Shown here: piece by piece, positions 1 to 10,696 of the stretch | Layout: every line of letters begins with the position of its first letter | How positions within the stretch are numbered: position 1 is the stretch's first letter | NCBI GenBank assembly: GCA_014904845.1 | Contig: MU119416.1 | Span: 1-64,000, forward strand | Length of the DNA stretch: 64,000 nt | Reading direction: 5' to 3' | Source: Acephala macrosclerotiorum | Taxonomy: Eukaryota > Ascomycota > Leotiomycetes > Helotiales > Mollisiaceae | Made by a program: the position numbers and the translations under genes | Notes under the pieces: generated by a model | Told to the model about the DNA's origin: nothing | Seen by the model: only the letters and a program-made list of their open reading frames with translations | Database searches by the model: none

Positions 1-1450
1 TTTTTTAAAAATGTTTATTATATATTAATAATTATTTTATTGATTTAATTCGTAAATTTATTATTTTATATACGTAATATAAAATTTGTTTTATTTTTAT
101 TAAAATTAAATCGAAAATTTTTTTTTAATATTTTTTTAATATTTTTTTAATATTTTTTATTATTTTTACGTTTTATATTTTTTTTTTTATTAAAAACGTT
201 ATATTTATAATTTCGAAAATTTATTTAAAAAAAAAAAAATTTTATATTAATTTTAAAACGTTTAATAAAACGTTAATCGTTTTTTATATATTGTTAAAAT
301 TTTTAAATATCGTTATAATAATTTTAAACGTATAAAAAAAATTTTTAAAAATTAATTATAAAAAAAATATTTTAAATATATATAATATTTTTAATTTATT
401 TAATAATATTTAAATTAAAATCAAATTTTTTTATTTTTTTATTTATTAAATAATGTATTTTACGTTTATTTTTTTATTAAATTAATTTTAATTATTTTTA
501 ATATAAATTTCTATAGAAATTCGTTTATATTTTTTATTAATCGTTTTAATAATTATTTTAAAAAAAACATTTTTAAAAAAAAATTATTTAAAAAATCGTA
601 AAATTTTAATATTAAAAATAATAAAATTTTTATATATTATATATTTGTTTTTATTTTTAATATTTTTATAAACGTTTTTAATTATTCGTACGAATTTCGA
701 AATTATTTTAAAGTTTTATTTAATATTTTAAATATTTTTTAAAGTTTATAATTATCGTCGAAAAACGCGTTATATAATAATTATTTTTTTTGAAAAAATA
801 TATAAAAAATTAAATTATATAATTATAAAAATATTTAGTATTTAAATAAATAAATACTTTAATATTTAAAATAAAAACGTATTTAAAAATTTTACGATTA
901 TTATTTTTATTTTTATTGAATACGATTATAATTTATTAATTTACGTAATAACAAATTAATAAAATCGTTTAAAATTCAAAATTTAATAATATTTAATTAA
1001 ATTTCAATTTATTTATAAATTTTATATAATTTATATTAATAAAAAACTTTTAATTATAATCGTATATAAATCGAAATTTTAATATTTTTTATTAAATCGA
1101 TTATATATTAATTCGAAATTATTATATAATTATTTTTATTATTAAATTTTTAATAAATTAATTAAATTACTAAATTTAAATATTTCGATTAAAATTTGAT
1201 ATTTTTCGTTTATAGTTAAAATGACTCGTATTACGTAAATAATACGTAACTTGAAAAAAGTTAATATTAATTTTTAAAACGAACGATTAATTAATATTTA
1301 AATATTTTAAATTTTAAATTTTAAATAATTTTATTAAATTTTAATAAAATTAAAAATATTTCAAAATCGCTATTTTTAGTATAAAAAAATAACCAGAATA
1401 AAAAAAGAAATAATCGAAATTAAAAACTAAAAACTTATAAACCAACGCAC
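1..1450. repeat. AT-rich hypermutated (RIP-like) block
   Basis: Almost pure A/T sequence with no open reading frame of note. The few cytosines are nearly all in CpG (for example acg, tcg, ttcga); CpA, CpT and CpC are almost absent on both strands. This is what heavy C-to-T mutation of duplicated DNA would leave if CpG were spared. The block ends fairly abruptly between about 1380 and 1450, where ordinary base composition returns. It is probably the edge of a long AT-isochore derived from transposons, but the original element cannot be recognised. Confidence 0.85.
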
Positions 1451-2524
1451 AAACAATATTCGTATTAGTTTTTGAGTCTTTAAAGATAATATTTTATTCC
1501 TTGATCGTCTTAGAATAAATACTTGGTTTAAATTCATTGAATTTCATAGAAACCTCTTTTGCGTCTTTTTTGTTATAGTCCAGATACCATATACAGACAG
1601 CCTTGAGCCATTCCCGGCATTGAGCATTCGTCCAGGTCCATTGAGGAGTTTTTGAGACGAGTTTTTGGTTGGGATTTGGTGCAGGCTTATTGCGTCTAAG
1701 GAATCCGAACAGTGATTTCGATTTCTTGACCGAGTGCGTGCTGTCGGTGGTTTATTCGACGGCTGGGGTTTTGCATGCCTCGGTGTACTCAGGAGGAATA
1801 GATATATCCCTTTGATTGCCTATTTTGACCATTGTATAGTTTTGAGTTTCGGGTACTTTCGATGAGTATCGATGTTTCGAGTGCATGTAATGTGTTTCCC
1901 CAAGGACGGTGATAGTCGTCGCGGTACATGAACACTGTTGGTGGCAACATTGAAGCTGAAACTCTAGGAGAGATAATTAAGTCACTTGATAATCCATGAG
2001 AAGCTAGTGATTTGGGAAGTATTACCGTGTTTCCGTCACGACTTCTAGAAAAGTTCTAGACTTTCTAGTTGATATCTAGCTGTCATAGTATGCACTAGCA
2101 CCCAGAGTTTACTTCCGACAGTTGTCACACGGATAAGCTGGAACCATTCTAGTCAACTTCTAGCTCCAGTAGGGTATGCTAGTACCCATTTAAAGTAAAC
2201 CCATGATAGCTATCATCAACCACTTATCATCAATCTTCAAAGACCACATGACGAATTACAGGCTGCTGCTGATATCATAGCCTGCTCAATAGGCTGGGCA
2301 TGATGTAAACTTCTTTGCTCGAAACACAGATGAACATGCGAAATTCCAGACGAGGTACAACGGGTGATGGTATCGTATTCAAAATTGGATTGCGAAATCC
2401 AAGAACTTCCCAGGCGCCAAAACAAATTCACACCCTAGATATCACGGACCAAGATATACAAGAGAAAGGTAACAATGTCCAAGAGTTTGCAGACCGCTTT
2501 CCCAAGAGCCTTGCAACAACCAAT
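1451..2524. other. Transition zone without recognisable gene
   Basis: Base composition rises toward normal, but no reading frame resembles a protein. Between about 1960 and 2200 the sequence is full of ctag and ttctag motifs and contains a diverged 40-bp direct repeat (see findings). That fits moderately mutated repeat DNA between the hypermutated block and the first gene. The right end is the 3' flank of the SPRY gene. Confidence 0.5.
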
Positions 2525-3661
2525 TCAAGGACGGAACATCCACTCCACAGGGTTAAACACAATCTCAAACTCCACGCTCTCGAAAGGGCCAACAGCAGCA
2601 TAGATATCGTTAAAACCCTCCAATCCGGTAACAGGAAGATCCTCGACCGCATCACCCTCCTCGTGTAGATTCCAGCTCCCAGCCTTTATTCCATCTCTTG
2701 TGAGGAATATCTCGACATCAATGGGTGAAGCAGCTTCCGCTTGTGGAGGACCGTAGGAGGGTGGGGCATTCGGGTATCTTTCTGCAAACGTCATGCCGAT
2801 GCCCAAAGTCTCTCCAGGCCTGAATGGTTGTGTGAAGTCCTTCCCTCCCCAGCGGTCATTGATATATTTGCTTCCATCATCGCCGTGAACCGCCAAGCAT
2901 CCGCGGTGCCAGCCAGGGAGCCTGAATGTCGGGTATGGGGCTGCCGCAAACCCCATCGCGAGACTGACTTCCTTCCTGTTTCTCTTCGGAATTCTGACTT
3001 CGTAGTATATGGTCTTGCTCCTCCCTGTGCGCGTCGGTGAATGTGCCATGACCGAGTACAGTGGAATTGTAGATGTAATGCAGGAGTCTGGACAGCTTGA
3101 CTTCGATTTCCCAGCCCAGACACCCGGTCTTGGACGTTCCAATATCCCTTGATAACTTCGAGGCTTTATGACGTTAACCTGTCCTTCAATCACGGCCTCC
3201 AGTGCTGCTTCGGGAAAAGTGATGGGTCCTGTCATAGGATTCTGTTCGCACCAAGCTTCGCCTTGCTCTGCTTCTCGTTCGGTGGCATTATTCATCGGGC
3301 TTCGTTGGTTGCCTGAGAAGAATGAAGGAGGGGGTGGGAGGAGAGAGGTATCGGGCACTGCAGTTTGCCAATCGTGCGGGGGAGGAGGCGGACCTGACGG
3401 AGGCGCATATTGATCGTGAGATGGTGGAAGTCCCGGTGGAGAGGTGTCGTCTTCGGGTCGATTTGGGGGAGGATCGCTGGGAGGGTAGACATTGGAACTC
3501 TCGTAGGTCGGAGGTGGCCCTGCTGGAGGGGCGTAGGTCTCCTGTGGCATCTTGCTTGAGTTGTCTGTCTTCGTAGCGGGTGTAGAGTCAACTGTAAAGT
3601 CAACAGGTCTGGAGTTGAGGTTGGAAGAATCCTCCACCTCGGATTTGCTGCCAAAACACAT
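2525..3661 (-). CDS. SPRY-domain protein with proline-rich N-terminus
   Basis: Single-exon model of 378 residues. I start at the methionine giving MCFGSK, because fungal SPRY proteins as I remember them begin this way; the 30 upstream codons are open but look like leader or intron sequence. Residues about 30-130 are a Pro/Ser-rich disordered segment with PPSGPPPP-type tracts. The C-terminal half is a SPRY (B30.2-like) domain: YYEVRI, then ALAMGF-like and LPGWHRG-type strands, with FNDIYAAVGPFESV near the end. SPRY domains bind protein partners; the role here is unknown, though adaptor functions in ubiquitination or endosomal trafficking are known for fungal relatives. It is divergent from the amidase gene, with about 520 bp between starts. 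Confidence 0.85.
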   Translation of the reverse strand: MCFGSKSEVEDSSNLNSRPVDFTVDSTPATKTDNSSKMPQETYAPPAGPPPTYESSNVYPPSDPPPNRPEDDTSPPGLPPSHDQYAPPSGPPPPPHDWQTAVPDTSLLPPPPSFFSGNQRSPMNNATEREAEQGEAWCEQNPMTGPITFPEAALEAVIEGQVNVIKPRSYQGILERPRPGVWAGKSKSSCPDSCITSTIPLYSVMAHSPTRTGRSKTIYYEVRIPKRNRKEVSLAMGFAAAPYPTFRLPGWHRGCLAVHGDDGSKYINDRWGGKDFTQPFRPGETLGIGMTFAERYPNAPPSYGPPQAEAASPIDVEIFLTRDGIKAGSWNLHEEGDAVEDLPVTGLEGFNDIYAAVGPFESVEFEIVFNPVEWMFRP

Positions 3662-4183
3662 TAAGAGTATGAAGAAGCAATGGATGAAACCTGTACTTAA
3701 CCTTCGTGTTGAAGAGATATGGCTCTCTTCTGATGTCACTGGGCTGTGCATTCAAACCTTCAGCAATCTGCACCGAAATCTGGTACGCCAAGAGAAGTGC
3801 ATTGAAATCACGGAGAGGCGGTCAGGGCGGCAGAATAACCAAAGAAGTATAGAGGGGGTTTAATTGAGCTTGACTCATTGTGGTTAGGATCATCTTGGTT
3901 ACTAGGGCCAATCGAGCCATTCGGGCTTGCGCCTGGGATATCAAAAACCTCAACTCCTGTCCTAGCGCTGCTACTCGATACTTGGTCACACACCCACATT
4001 GCGGACTCTACCCTATTACAAGAGCTCATGGATGCCGCCTGAAGCCACCATCGCATCATCCAACTTCGTTCTCCCATTGCTTCTCGTTTTGCGTTTCTCA
4101 CCGAGATCACCTGAGCACCTCATCTGAAACACTTCAAAGATTGACGACCTTCCGTCGATATTATCGACACTGAATAGCCTATC
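3662..4183. promoter_or_regulatory. Shared promoter region of SPRY and amidase genes
   Basis: The 522 bp between two head-to-head start codons must hold both 5' UTRs and promoters. It is gene-free in all frames apart from short shadows. No clear TATA box or named factor site stands out, so the regulatory role is inferred from layout only. Confidence 0.45.
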
Positions 4184-6161
4184 ATGGAAATCCCTGTCAC
4201 CCATGGTCGTCCTGATCTTGATGACTCTCTCTGTCCCGTGAATACCGAGTCTGCGACGACCCCGCGGTTCTCTGGCTACCCTCGTGCTGTCAAGTTGCCC
4301 AACCTTCGTCTGAGAAACACAGAAGACGCAAACCCCGTATTTCGAGGACAACTACTTGTTATTGGAGCATGGCTGTAAGTATCACCACTTTCAATGAAAC
4401 TCGATCTAACAAGCAAGCAGTGTATCCAGGATTGGGTTTGTTCAGAAGTACCTTTGGTCGAACGCCGGTTTCGATGGCCTCCGAAAGATCCCTCAAAAAC
4501 AGCTGAGTAAATACACTGAGAGATTTGATGTATGTACTTTTGAATTTTCAAGTTCCAGTGACTGATCTTAGTAGCCAACCGTTATTCCACTCTCATCGTT
4601 CCTTTCCCTTGATCCGCCTAAAGTCGACCTGGAATCCTTCCCAAGACAACCTGAAGATCTTGGCGGACGATTCTACTCAGTTGCGGACTATCACACCCTG
4701 TACCTCTCAGGAGAGCTGACACCAATGGCTGTGGCAGAGTCTTTACTTCCTCTCATTCTTAGAACCATTGACTCTCCCAGTCGTCACTCCACCGCGTTCA
4801 TTTGCAGTAACATACAAGCCATCCTTGAAGCCGCGGAAGCATCTACAGAGAGATATAAGGCTGGAGCGCCTCTGAGCATGATTGACGGTGTCCCCACTGC
4901 CATCAAAGACGAAAGTGATGTCGCAGGCTACAGAACCACGGGAGGCCGCAGGAAGAATGACGACTTCTTCAAAGTTGCAAAGAACTCGACAAGACCTGTC
5001 CAACTTCTGGAAGACGCAGGAGTTATCATTCTGGGCAAGCTGAACATGCATGAGCTGGGCGCTGATACAACCAACAATAATCCCAACTACGGGACCCCGC
5101 GCAACCCATATAACGACCACTACTACACTGGCGGGTCTTCTGGAGGCTCTGCTTATATTGTCGCTTCTGGTCTTGTACCATTTGCTGTTGGCGCAGATGG
5201 AGGTGGAAGCATTCGGATTCCCGCTGCTTTCTGCGGTGTCTATGGCCTGAAGCCTTCACACAACAGACTCGAGGATATTGGAAGCACAGTCACGGTGACT
5301 GGACCATTGGCAGCCACAATCAATGACCTCGAGATTGCCTACCGTATCATGGCCGTTCCAGATACCAAAGATCCCATTTCCTCCCTCTTCGCTCCACCAC
5401 AAAACCCAATTTTGAAGGAACCTGGACCACGTCGATACATCGCTGAACTGTGGAAGAGTGACTGCGACCCCGAAATGGACCTCCTGATGAACAACGCATG
5501 CTCCTACTTCGAGAAGAACGGCTACGAACGAGTAGAGGTCAACATCCCATACGCAAAGGAAGGACAACTTGCACACGCGATGACCATTCTTGCTGAGATG
5601 GCAGCTCGAGCCAAGGCCGACCCAATGAACGCTAACGACTGGTACAGCGGCTTGAATCCCGCCAATAAAGTCTTGCTTGCTGTCGGAGCCCAGACACCTG
5701 CTCAGGACTACCTCCTCGCTCAACAACTTCGAAACATGATCATGCAACAGCTTTCATACTACTTTCAGACGTATCCAGGCTTGGTGATCGTCTCTCCCAC
5801 TTCACCAATGACAGGATGGTCAATCGGTTCAGAAGCGGATCTCAAGCATGGAATCACGGACGGTAACACAAGCATTAGAAACATGGAGTACGTATGGTTA
5901 GCAAACTTCTGCGGCAATCCAGCGATCTCTTGTCCTCTAGGATATCTCGAAGCCAAGAAGGGACAAGGCAAGGTACCAGTCGGAATCATGGCTATGGGAG
6001 AATGGGGCAGTGAAGACAACTTGTTGGCGTGGGGACGAATGCAGGAGAAATGGTTCTTGGGTGACAGTGGGAGACTTCGGCCATCAAATTGGGAGGATGT
6101 TGTTGTAAATGCCAAGGCTAAAATGGTGACGGACGACGTGCCCAAGCCAGCTTTGGGATGA
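4184..6161 (+). CDS. Amidase-signature family hydrolase
   Basis: Three exons (4184-4374, 4421-4529, 4575-6161) give 628 residues; both introns are 45-46 bp GT-AG. The amidase signature is clear: a catalytic-type lysine in AIKDE (about residue 211), the glycine/serine motif GGSSGGSA (about 286-293), and the presumed nucleophilic serine in DGGGSIRIPA (about 312), which form the Ser-cisSer-Lys triad of this family. Family members hydrolyse amides to acid plus ammonia; the substrate cannot be told from sequence. The roughly 150-residue N-terminal extension before the amidase core is typical of a fungal subgroup. No signal peptide or transmembrane segment is seen, so it is probably cytosolic. The first in-frame Met of the long last exon (4725) is internal, because the two upstream exons splice in frame onto it. 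Confidence 0.9.
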
Positions 6162-6700
6162 ATGAGCTACGAATATTTGAGATTGTGTCTCGAGACTGGA
6201 GGAATAATACCATCGCATTAGAGGTCTATGGATATGACCGCTACATTTGAGAAGATTCTGCCATGATATATTCAGAGGCTCACTCTCAAATGTATGTATG
6301 AATAATACCTGTAATAATGTATAACATGTCAGTTATCCGCATCCTAGACCATGACATAGCCACTTCCTATAAATTCTAGGGAGAAAAAGATTCCAAGCTG
6401 GGGGGCCAAGACGACGATGCCCAGCAGTCTAACTTAATTTCTTCTGCCCCTCGTTACCCCCCTCATTCTCCTGAGGACGTGAAGGGAGATTGCAAATCTG
6501 GAACGCAATTCGTCTCATTCTAGAAACGATGAAGCTCTTTAGTTTTCAGTATTTGCCCACCGTCGTGCACAGATGCTCCGCCATCCGTGATTATCGTATC
6601 GGTGAACGAATTACCGCCCTGACCTCGCAATCGAAGTAGCATCTTAAATCTCATCGCGATCTTCAGGCTTGCTTATCTCTAATGCTTTGCAACCCCTTTT
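6162..6700. other. Intergenic region, amidase to glycosyltransferase
   Basis: No convincing reading frame on either strand. It holds the amidase 3' flank, including the AT-rich stretch around 6290-6330, and the upstream region of the next gene. Confidence 0.5.
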
Positions 6701-6706
6701 TATAAA
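6701..6706 (+). promoter_or_regulatory. Probable TATA box of the glycosyltransferase gene
   Basis: TATAAA lies 45-50 nt upstream of the paired ATGs at 6746/6749 that begin a hydrophobic leader. A transcription start about 30 nt downstream would exclude the ATG at 6731, which supports the later start. Confidence 0.35.
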
Positions 6707-6745
6707 CAACGAATATTTTCCAATTGTTCTTTGCATCTGGTTGAA

Positions 6746-8415
6746 ATGATGGCGAGTCGTTCTTTGTATTTGATAGCAGCATTTCTCGTCGCAGGAATTG
6801 CGATTTTCTTTTCCAGCAGCTCCAATGTGCCTGCTTCCAGTCCCTCAAAACCTTTCCCAGGACGCAACAACACCGTCCTCTTCCTCACAGAAACGCATCC
6901 AGGCCTGTCTAATGTGCGCGTGGCAACCAGCCATGCCATGCTTGTTGAATACCCCGAGCTTGAATATCACTACGCCTCCTTTCCCAAGCTGGAGAAAACC
7001 ATCATTTCAGTATCAACATTTGCAAGACAGCAAAACCCGACCGCGAAACCCATTCACTTTCACCCAATTGTGGAAAAGGCATATGCCGAGTCGTTGAACG
7101 ATGCTGGTTTCACTGTCGAGAATGCCATCCAACCTTCTGGATTTAAAGGAATAACTGCACTATGCACCAACATTCAAGATTTTCTCATGCCATGGACGGC
7201 ACCTAATTATCTAGCAATCTATAAGGACACCCTGCGTATTTTGCAGGAGGTTGACCCTATCATCGTTGTGGTTGATCCTCTCTTTGGTCCTGCACTCGAT
7301 GCTATCAGAACGCAAGGTCGAAACTATGTCGTCCTATCTCCCAACAACTTGGAACACAACTTTGTATCCATGCAACCATGGGGAAGCATGTTCTGGAAAT
7401 ACCCCGCGTACGCCCCCATTTCCCTGCCACACCATTGTCACACGCAAGCTAAGTTATCATAGCATCTCCTCAGGCTACCCATACCCAGTCCCCTGGCATC
7501 TCATCCCAACTAACATATGCTTCAACATCCGCTTCATCTACAGCGTCTTGAATACACCTCGCCTCGCAGTAAAAAATCATTCCTCAAAGCCAACGGGATC
7601 GACAAACCCCTGGACGTCTTCTCAATCTACCAGAAAGAGTATCTCTGGCTCACGCAATCCCTCCCTGAAGCCGAGTTCCCTATGCCCGTCATTCCTGAGA
7701 ATGTCATCACCTGCGGTCCCATCTTCAGATCTTCCGCCCCTGCTTCTGAACAAGATCCCGAGCTCGTAGTTTGGCTTTCTCGAGCGCCGACTGTGCTTAT
7801 CAACCTTGGAGGTACTGCTAACTTTGATGAGTACGGGGCGGGCGAGCTCGTGCATGCTATCAAGACGTTGCTTCAGAACTCGACATTACAGGTACTTTGG
7901 AAGTTCAACAGACGAGGCTCCTACCCTCGCGACGTCTTCGAGGATGTGTCCGCCGAAATCCAGGATGGTAGATTAAGATTGGAAAAATGGCTCGGTATTG
8001 ATCCTGCTGCAATGATGGAGACGGGCAATATCGTGGCCTCCGTGCACCATGGCGGTGCGAACTGTTTCTTTGAAGCCATTGGATAAGTCACCTATTCAAT
8101 CAGCACATCGCTGTCCCTCTACTGATACAATAATTCAGCGTCGGCATCCCACAAATCATCCTCCCACTCTGGGTCGATCTCTATGATTATGCAACCAGAG
8201 TCGAGTACCTCGGAATTGGCGCTTTCGGGAACCCAGCTTCAGCTCCGAACTGGACGTTTTCTAAGTTGAGCTCTGCTTTTGCGCGCGTCCTTGATGGTGG
8301 GGAGGAATCCGTGAGTATGCGGGGAAAAGCGAAGCTGTTAGGAGAGCTTTCCAAGAAAGCGGGCGGGAAGTCCAGAGCTGCGAAGGAGATCAGCAAGCTG
8401 GCAAGGAGGGGATGA
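6746..8415 (+). pseudogene. UDP-glycosyltransferase (GT1-like), broken
   Basis: The product begins with a hydrophobic leader (MASRSLYLIAAFLVAGIAIF), followed by a GT1-like N-domain and a C-terminal nucleotide-sugar region with HHGGANCFFEA, a recognisable form of the GT1 donor-binding motif. Three exons are implied (6746-7407, 7463-8082, 8139-8415), but two defects interrupt them. First, exon 2 changes frame at the A6 run 7571-7576: upstream reads ICFNIRFIYSVLNTPRL, downstream KANGIDKPLDVFSIY, and one extra A would join them. Second, the last intron begins ATAAGT (8083) instead of GTAAGT, although its length (56 bp), acceptor and phase are perfect; reading through gives a stop at once. An assembly error could explain the homopolymer, and rare AT-AG splicing the second defect. 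Together they point to recent inactivation. The family transfers sugars to lipids or small molecules. Confidence 0.75.
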
Positions 8416-8788
8416 GAATGACTGGAGATATATAGTTTATGTTTCCGACTTGCCTTTGGGTGTTGAATGAAGGGATACATGAGCAGGTGGTGGGCAAAAA
8501 CATCAGAACCTTTTGAGAACTAACACTTCAAAAAAAATATATGAAAACATGAACTCGATTGTCACAGGTAAATGGAACTTGCAGTTCCTCGACAACATAC
8601 GATAATGAGGCGAACTTGACGAGCTAACGAGAGGCAGAGAAGGAAGTCTAATCATTGCCCCTCATTACCCCACCTTCCCCTTTCGGACAGCAAAACAGGC
8701 AACAGAAGAGATGAGATAGAAACGAAGCATAGCGTTTTGAAACCCAACCCCAGCTTCATAAAGCAATATTTATCAGCAGCATCCAGTA
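8416..8788. other. Convergent 3' intergenic spacer
   Basis: Non-coding spacer between the 3' ends of the glycosyltransferase locus (+) and the O-methyltransferase (-). No terminator-like or RNA element was recognised. Confidence 0.5.
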
Positions 8789-10226
8789 TCATCCAGTCCA
8801 CTCAGCCTCGATGAACCACATCCGACTTTTCTCTGGCTTCCACGCTTTCAAGAACTTGAACCTCTCGTCTGCTTGCTTAAACAGCTCAGCCCAATCATCC
8901 ACTTCTCGCTCCCTGGCATTGACTGTGACCTGCATGAATAGATCCATTGTCCTGTAACCTGAGTCAGAAGGTAATGATAGGAATATGGGAGCAAACGTGC
9001 CTCATACTCCTCTCCTCCACATACCCCGCAGTCCCAGGCTCGGGCAAAGTACCATCATTAATCACGATTCTTGCTCCCTTCTTCAGAGCTGGAATAAGAG
9101 CGTGCAGGATCTTGATGCAGTACTTTTCAGAAAAGCCATGGAAGATCCACCGGAAGAAGTAGACTTGAGCATCCACGGTCTGAGGAGCGAAGAAGTCGTG
9201 AGTGGTGAGAGTGACACGATCCGCGAGCTCCTCTGGGATTTTGCCGATAGTTGAAGGGGTGCGCATTCCAGCTGTATCTTGAACGATGAACTTGAGCTTG
9301 GGAAACTTCTCCGCCACTGCGAAGGAGACATAGCCTTGGCTACCGCCCATCTAAGGAACTTATCAGCGTTAACTCACAAAGGATCAGAGAAATCTTTAAA
9401 AAGAAAGTAAAACTAACATCCACAACAGTCGCTTCTCCCAGCTCACCCCACGGATACCCATCCACAGTATGACTGATCGCAAAACCCTCACCACCACCGT
9501 GAGCCTGCATAGCAAGACCATACCTCTTCGCAAGCTCATGGTCCTGCTGCAACCAATCAAACCAATTCACATCAGTCCCATAAGCTAGGTTGACACTCGT
9601 CTCGTTGCTTTCTCCACTTCCCGGCCACTTCTTCATCGCTTGAACGACACTAGCGATTGGGAGCCAGAGGTCATTTGTCATGAAGCCAACCCAGTTGTTG
9701 AGAGGGACATCTTCGAGTAATAGGCGAGACATGCGGGTATGGGCTACAAACCCCTTTTGGGGCTCGTGGAAGATGCGATTCGTCATTGCGTGGCGGATGA
9801 GGCGGCGGAGATTCAGCATTGGGACATCAACCTTCTCGGCAAGATCTTGGTAGGAGATTGAGCCCGTTAGTGGAACTGCTTCGTAGACCTTGAACTCATA
9901 CATTGCTTGGAGTGAGAGCTGGTTAACAGACTGAGAAGTGTTAGTCAGGTGATTTGATTCGAAGGAGGGGTACTCACATCCCAGGCTAGATATCTCAAGC
10001 CTTCCTTTGGACCAAGTGATAGGTCATGGAGTTCCTTCGTCGCAGCGATAAGACTTAGTCTGGCTTTGAAAGGCTCCTCGTGATCGGGTGATATAGGCCA
10101 TTCTGCCAAGCCATCGGTATCGAACGAGGCGGCCTCAAGGCCTTTCTCTGCGAGATAATCGGTAAGGATCTTGCTGTTCTTTGATATCTCGTGGGACAAT
10201 GCCGTGATCCGCTTGAGAGACGACAT
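8789..10226 (-). CDS. SAM-dependent O-methyltransferase (COMT type)
   Basis: Four exons, read right to left: 9978-10226, 9418-9930, 9008-9350, 8789-8958; introns 47, 67 and 49 bp; 424 residues. The fold follows plant/fungal caffeate-type O-methyltransferases. An N-terminal dimerisation/winged-helix part (MYEFKVYEAVPL...LRRLIRHA) leads to the SAM-binding glycine loop VVDMGGSQGYVS, the segment HDFFAPQ, the HGFSEKY region carrying the catalytic-type histidine, and the C-terminal YRTMDLFM...NARERE block that closes the substrate pocket. Fungal relatives methylate hydroxyls on polyketides (for example the sterigmatocystin 8-O-methyltransferase group). It is cytosolic, with no leader. It sits next to the LaeA-like methyltransferase and the broken glycosyltransferase, which suggests secondary metabolism; no polyketide or peptide synthase is in the window. 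Confidence 0.92.
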
Positions 10227-10696
10227 TATGTTGCGTTGGGAATCAAAAAATGTGCTGAGGTAGCCCGAGGCTGTAACGCGATCTCAGTTTATGCATGGGG
10301 AGTTTCCAGTTCCATGGGAAGACTTGCGTTATCTGAGATTCAAGACATTAGCATGGCCGTTGACCCAATCATGCGTCAAATTTAGGTGGCACTGGGACAC
10401 AACAAGCTAGTAAAGCAAACCTTGGGTATGATTGGATGTTAAAGACTGCGTGCGTGTTTATACTGCAGAAAGTGGCTCGGCACTAGGGATGCAAGAGCTC
10501 GGAGGTTGCTAGTTCAAGTTAGCGGAACGAGCCTTGCCATACTTTAGGCGGCATGCGTTCGGGATCGTAATGGAATAAAAGAATCTATCAGCAGATAGAG
10601 GGATACATGAATAAAACAAACAATACCCGTAGCAGCCGGAAACTTACTTGGACAACAGCCGAAGGAGAAACGGTGTCGGACCCTATGATCTCTATT
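10227..10696. other. Upstream region of the O-methyltransferase
   Basis: About 470 bp between the 3' end of the LaeA-like gene and the start of the O-methyltransferase, both on the minus strand. It is gene-free and must contain the O-methyltransferase promoter. No named site recognised. Confidence 0.5.

Noticed and set aside
2315..2668. 117-codon plus-strand frame
   Set aside because: Overlaps the 3' part of the SPRY gene on the other strand; composition is that of an antisense shadow.
4743..5120. Minus-strand frame inside the amidase
   Set aside because: Antisense to a well-supported catalytic domain; no motif of its own.
8083..8138. U12-type AT-AC intron
   Set aside because: The intron starts AT but ends CAG, with none of the U12 branch or donor consensus; a mutated GTAAGT donor explains it better.
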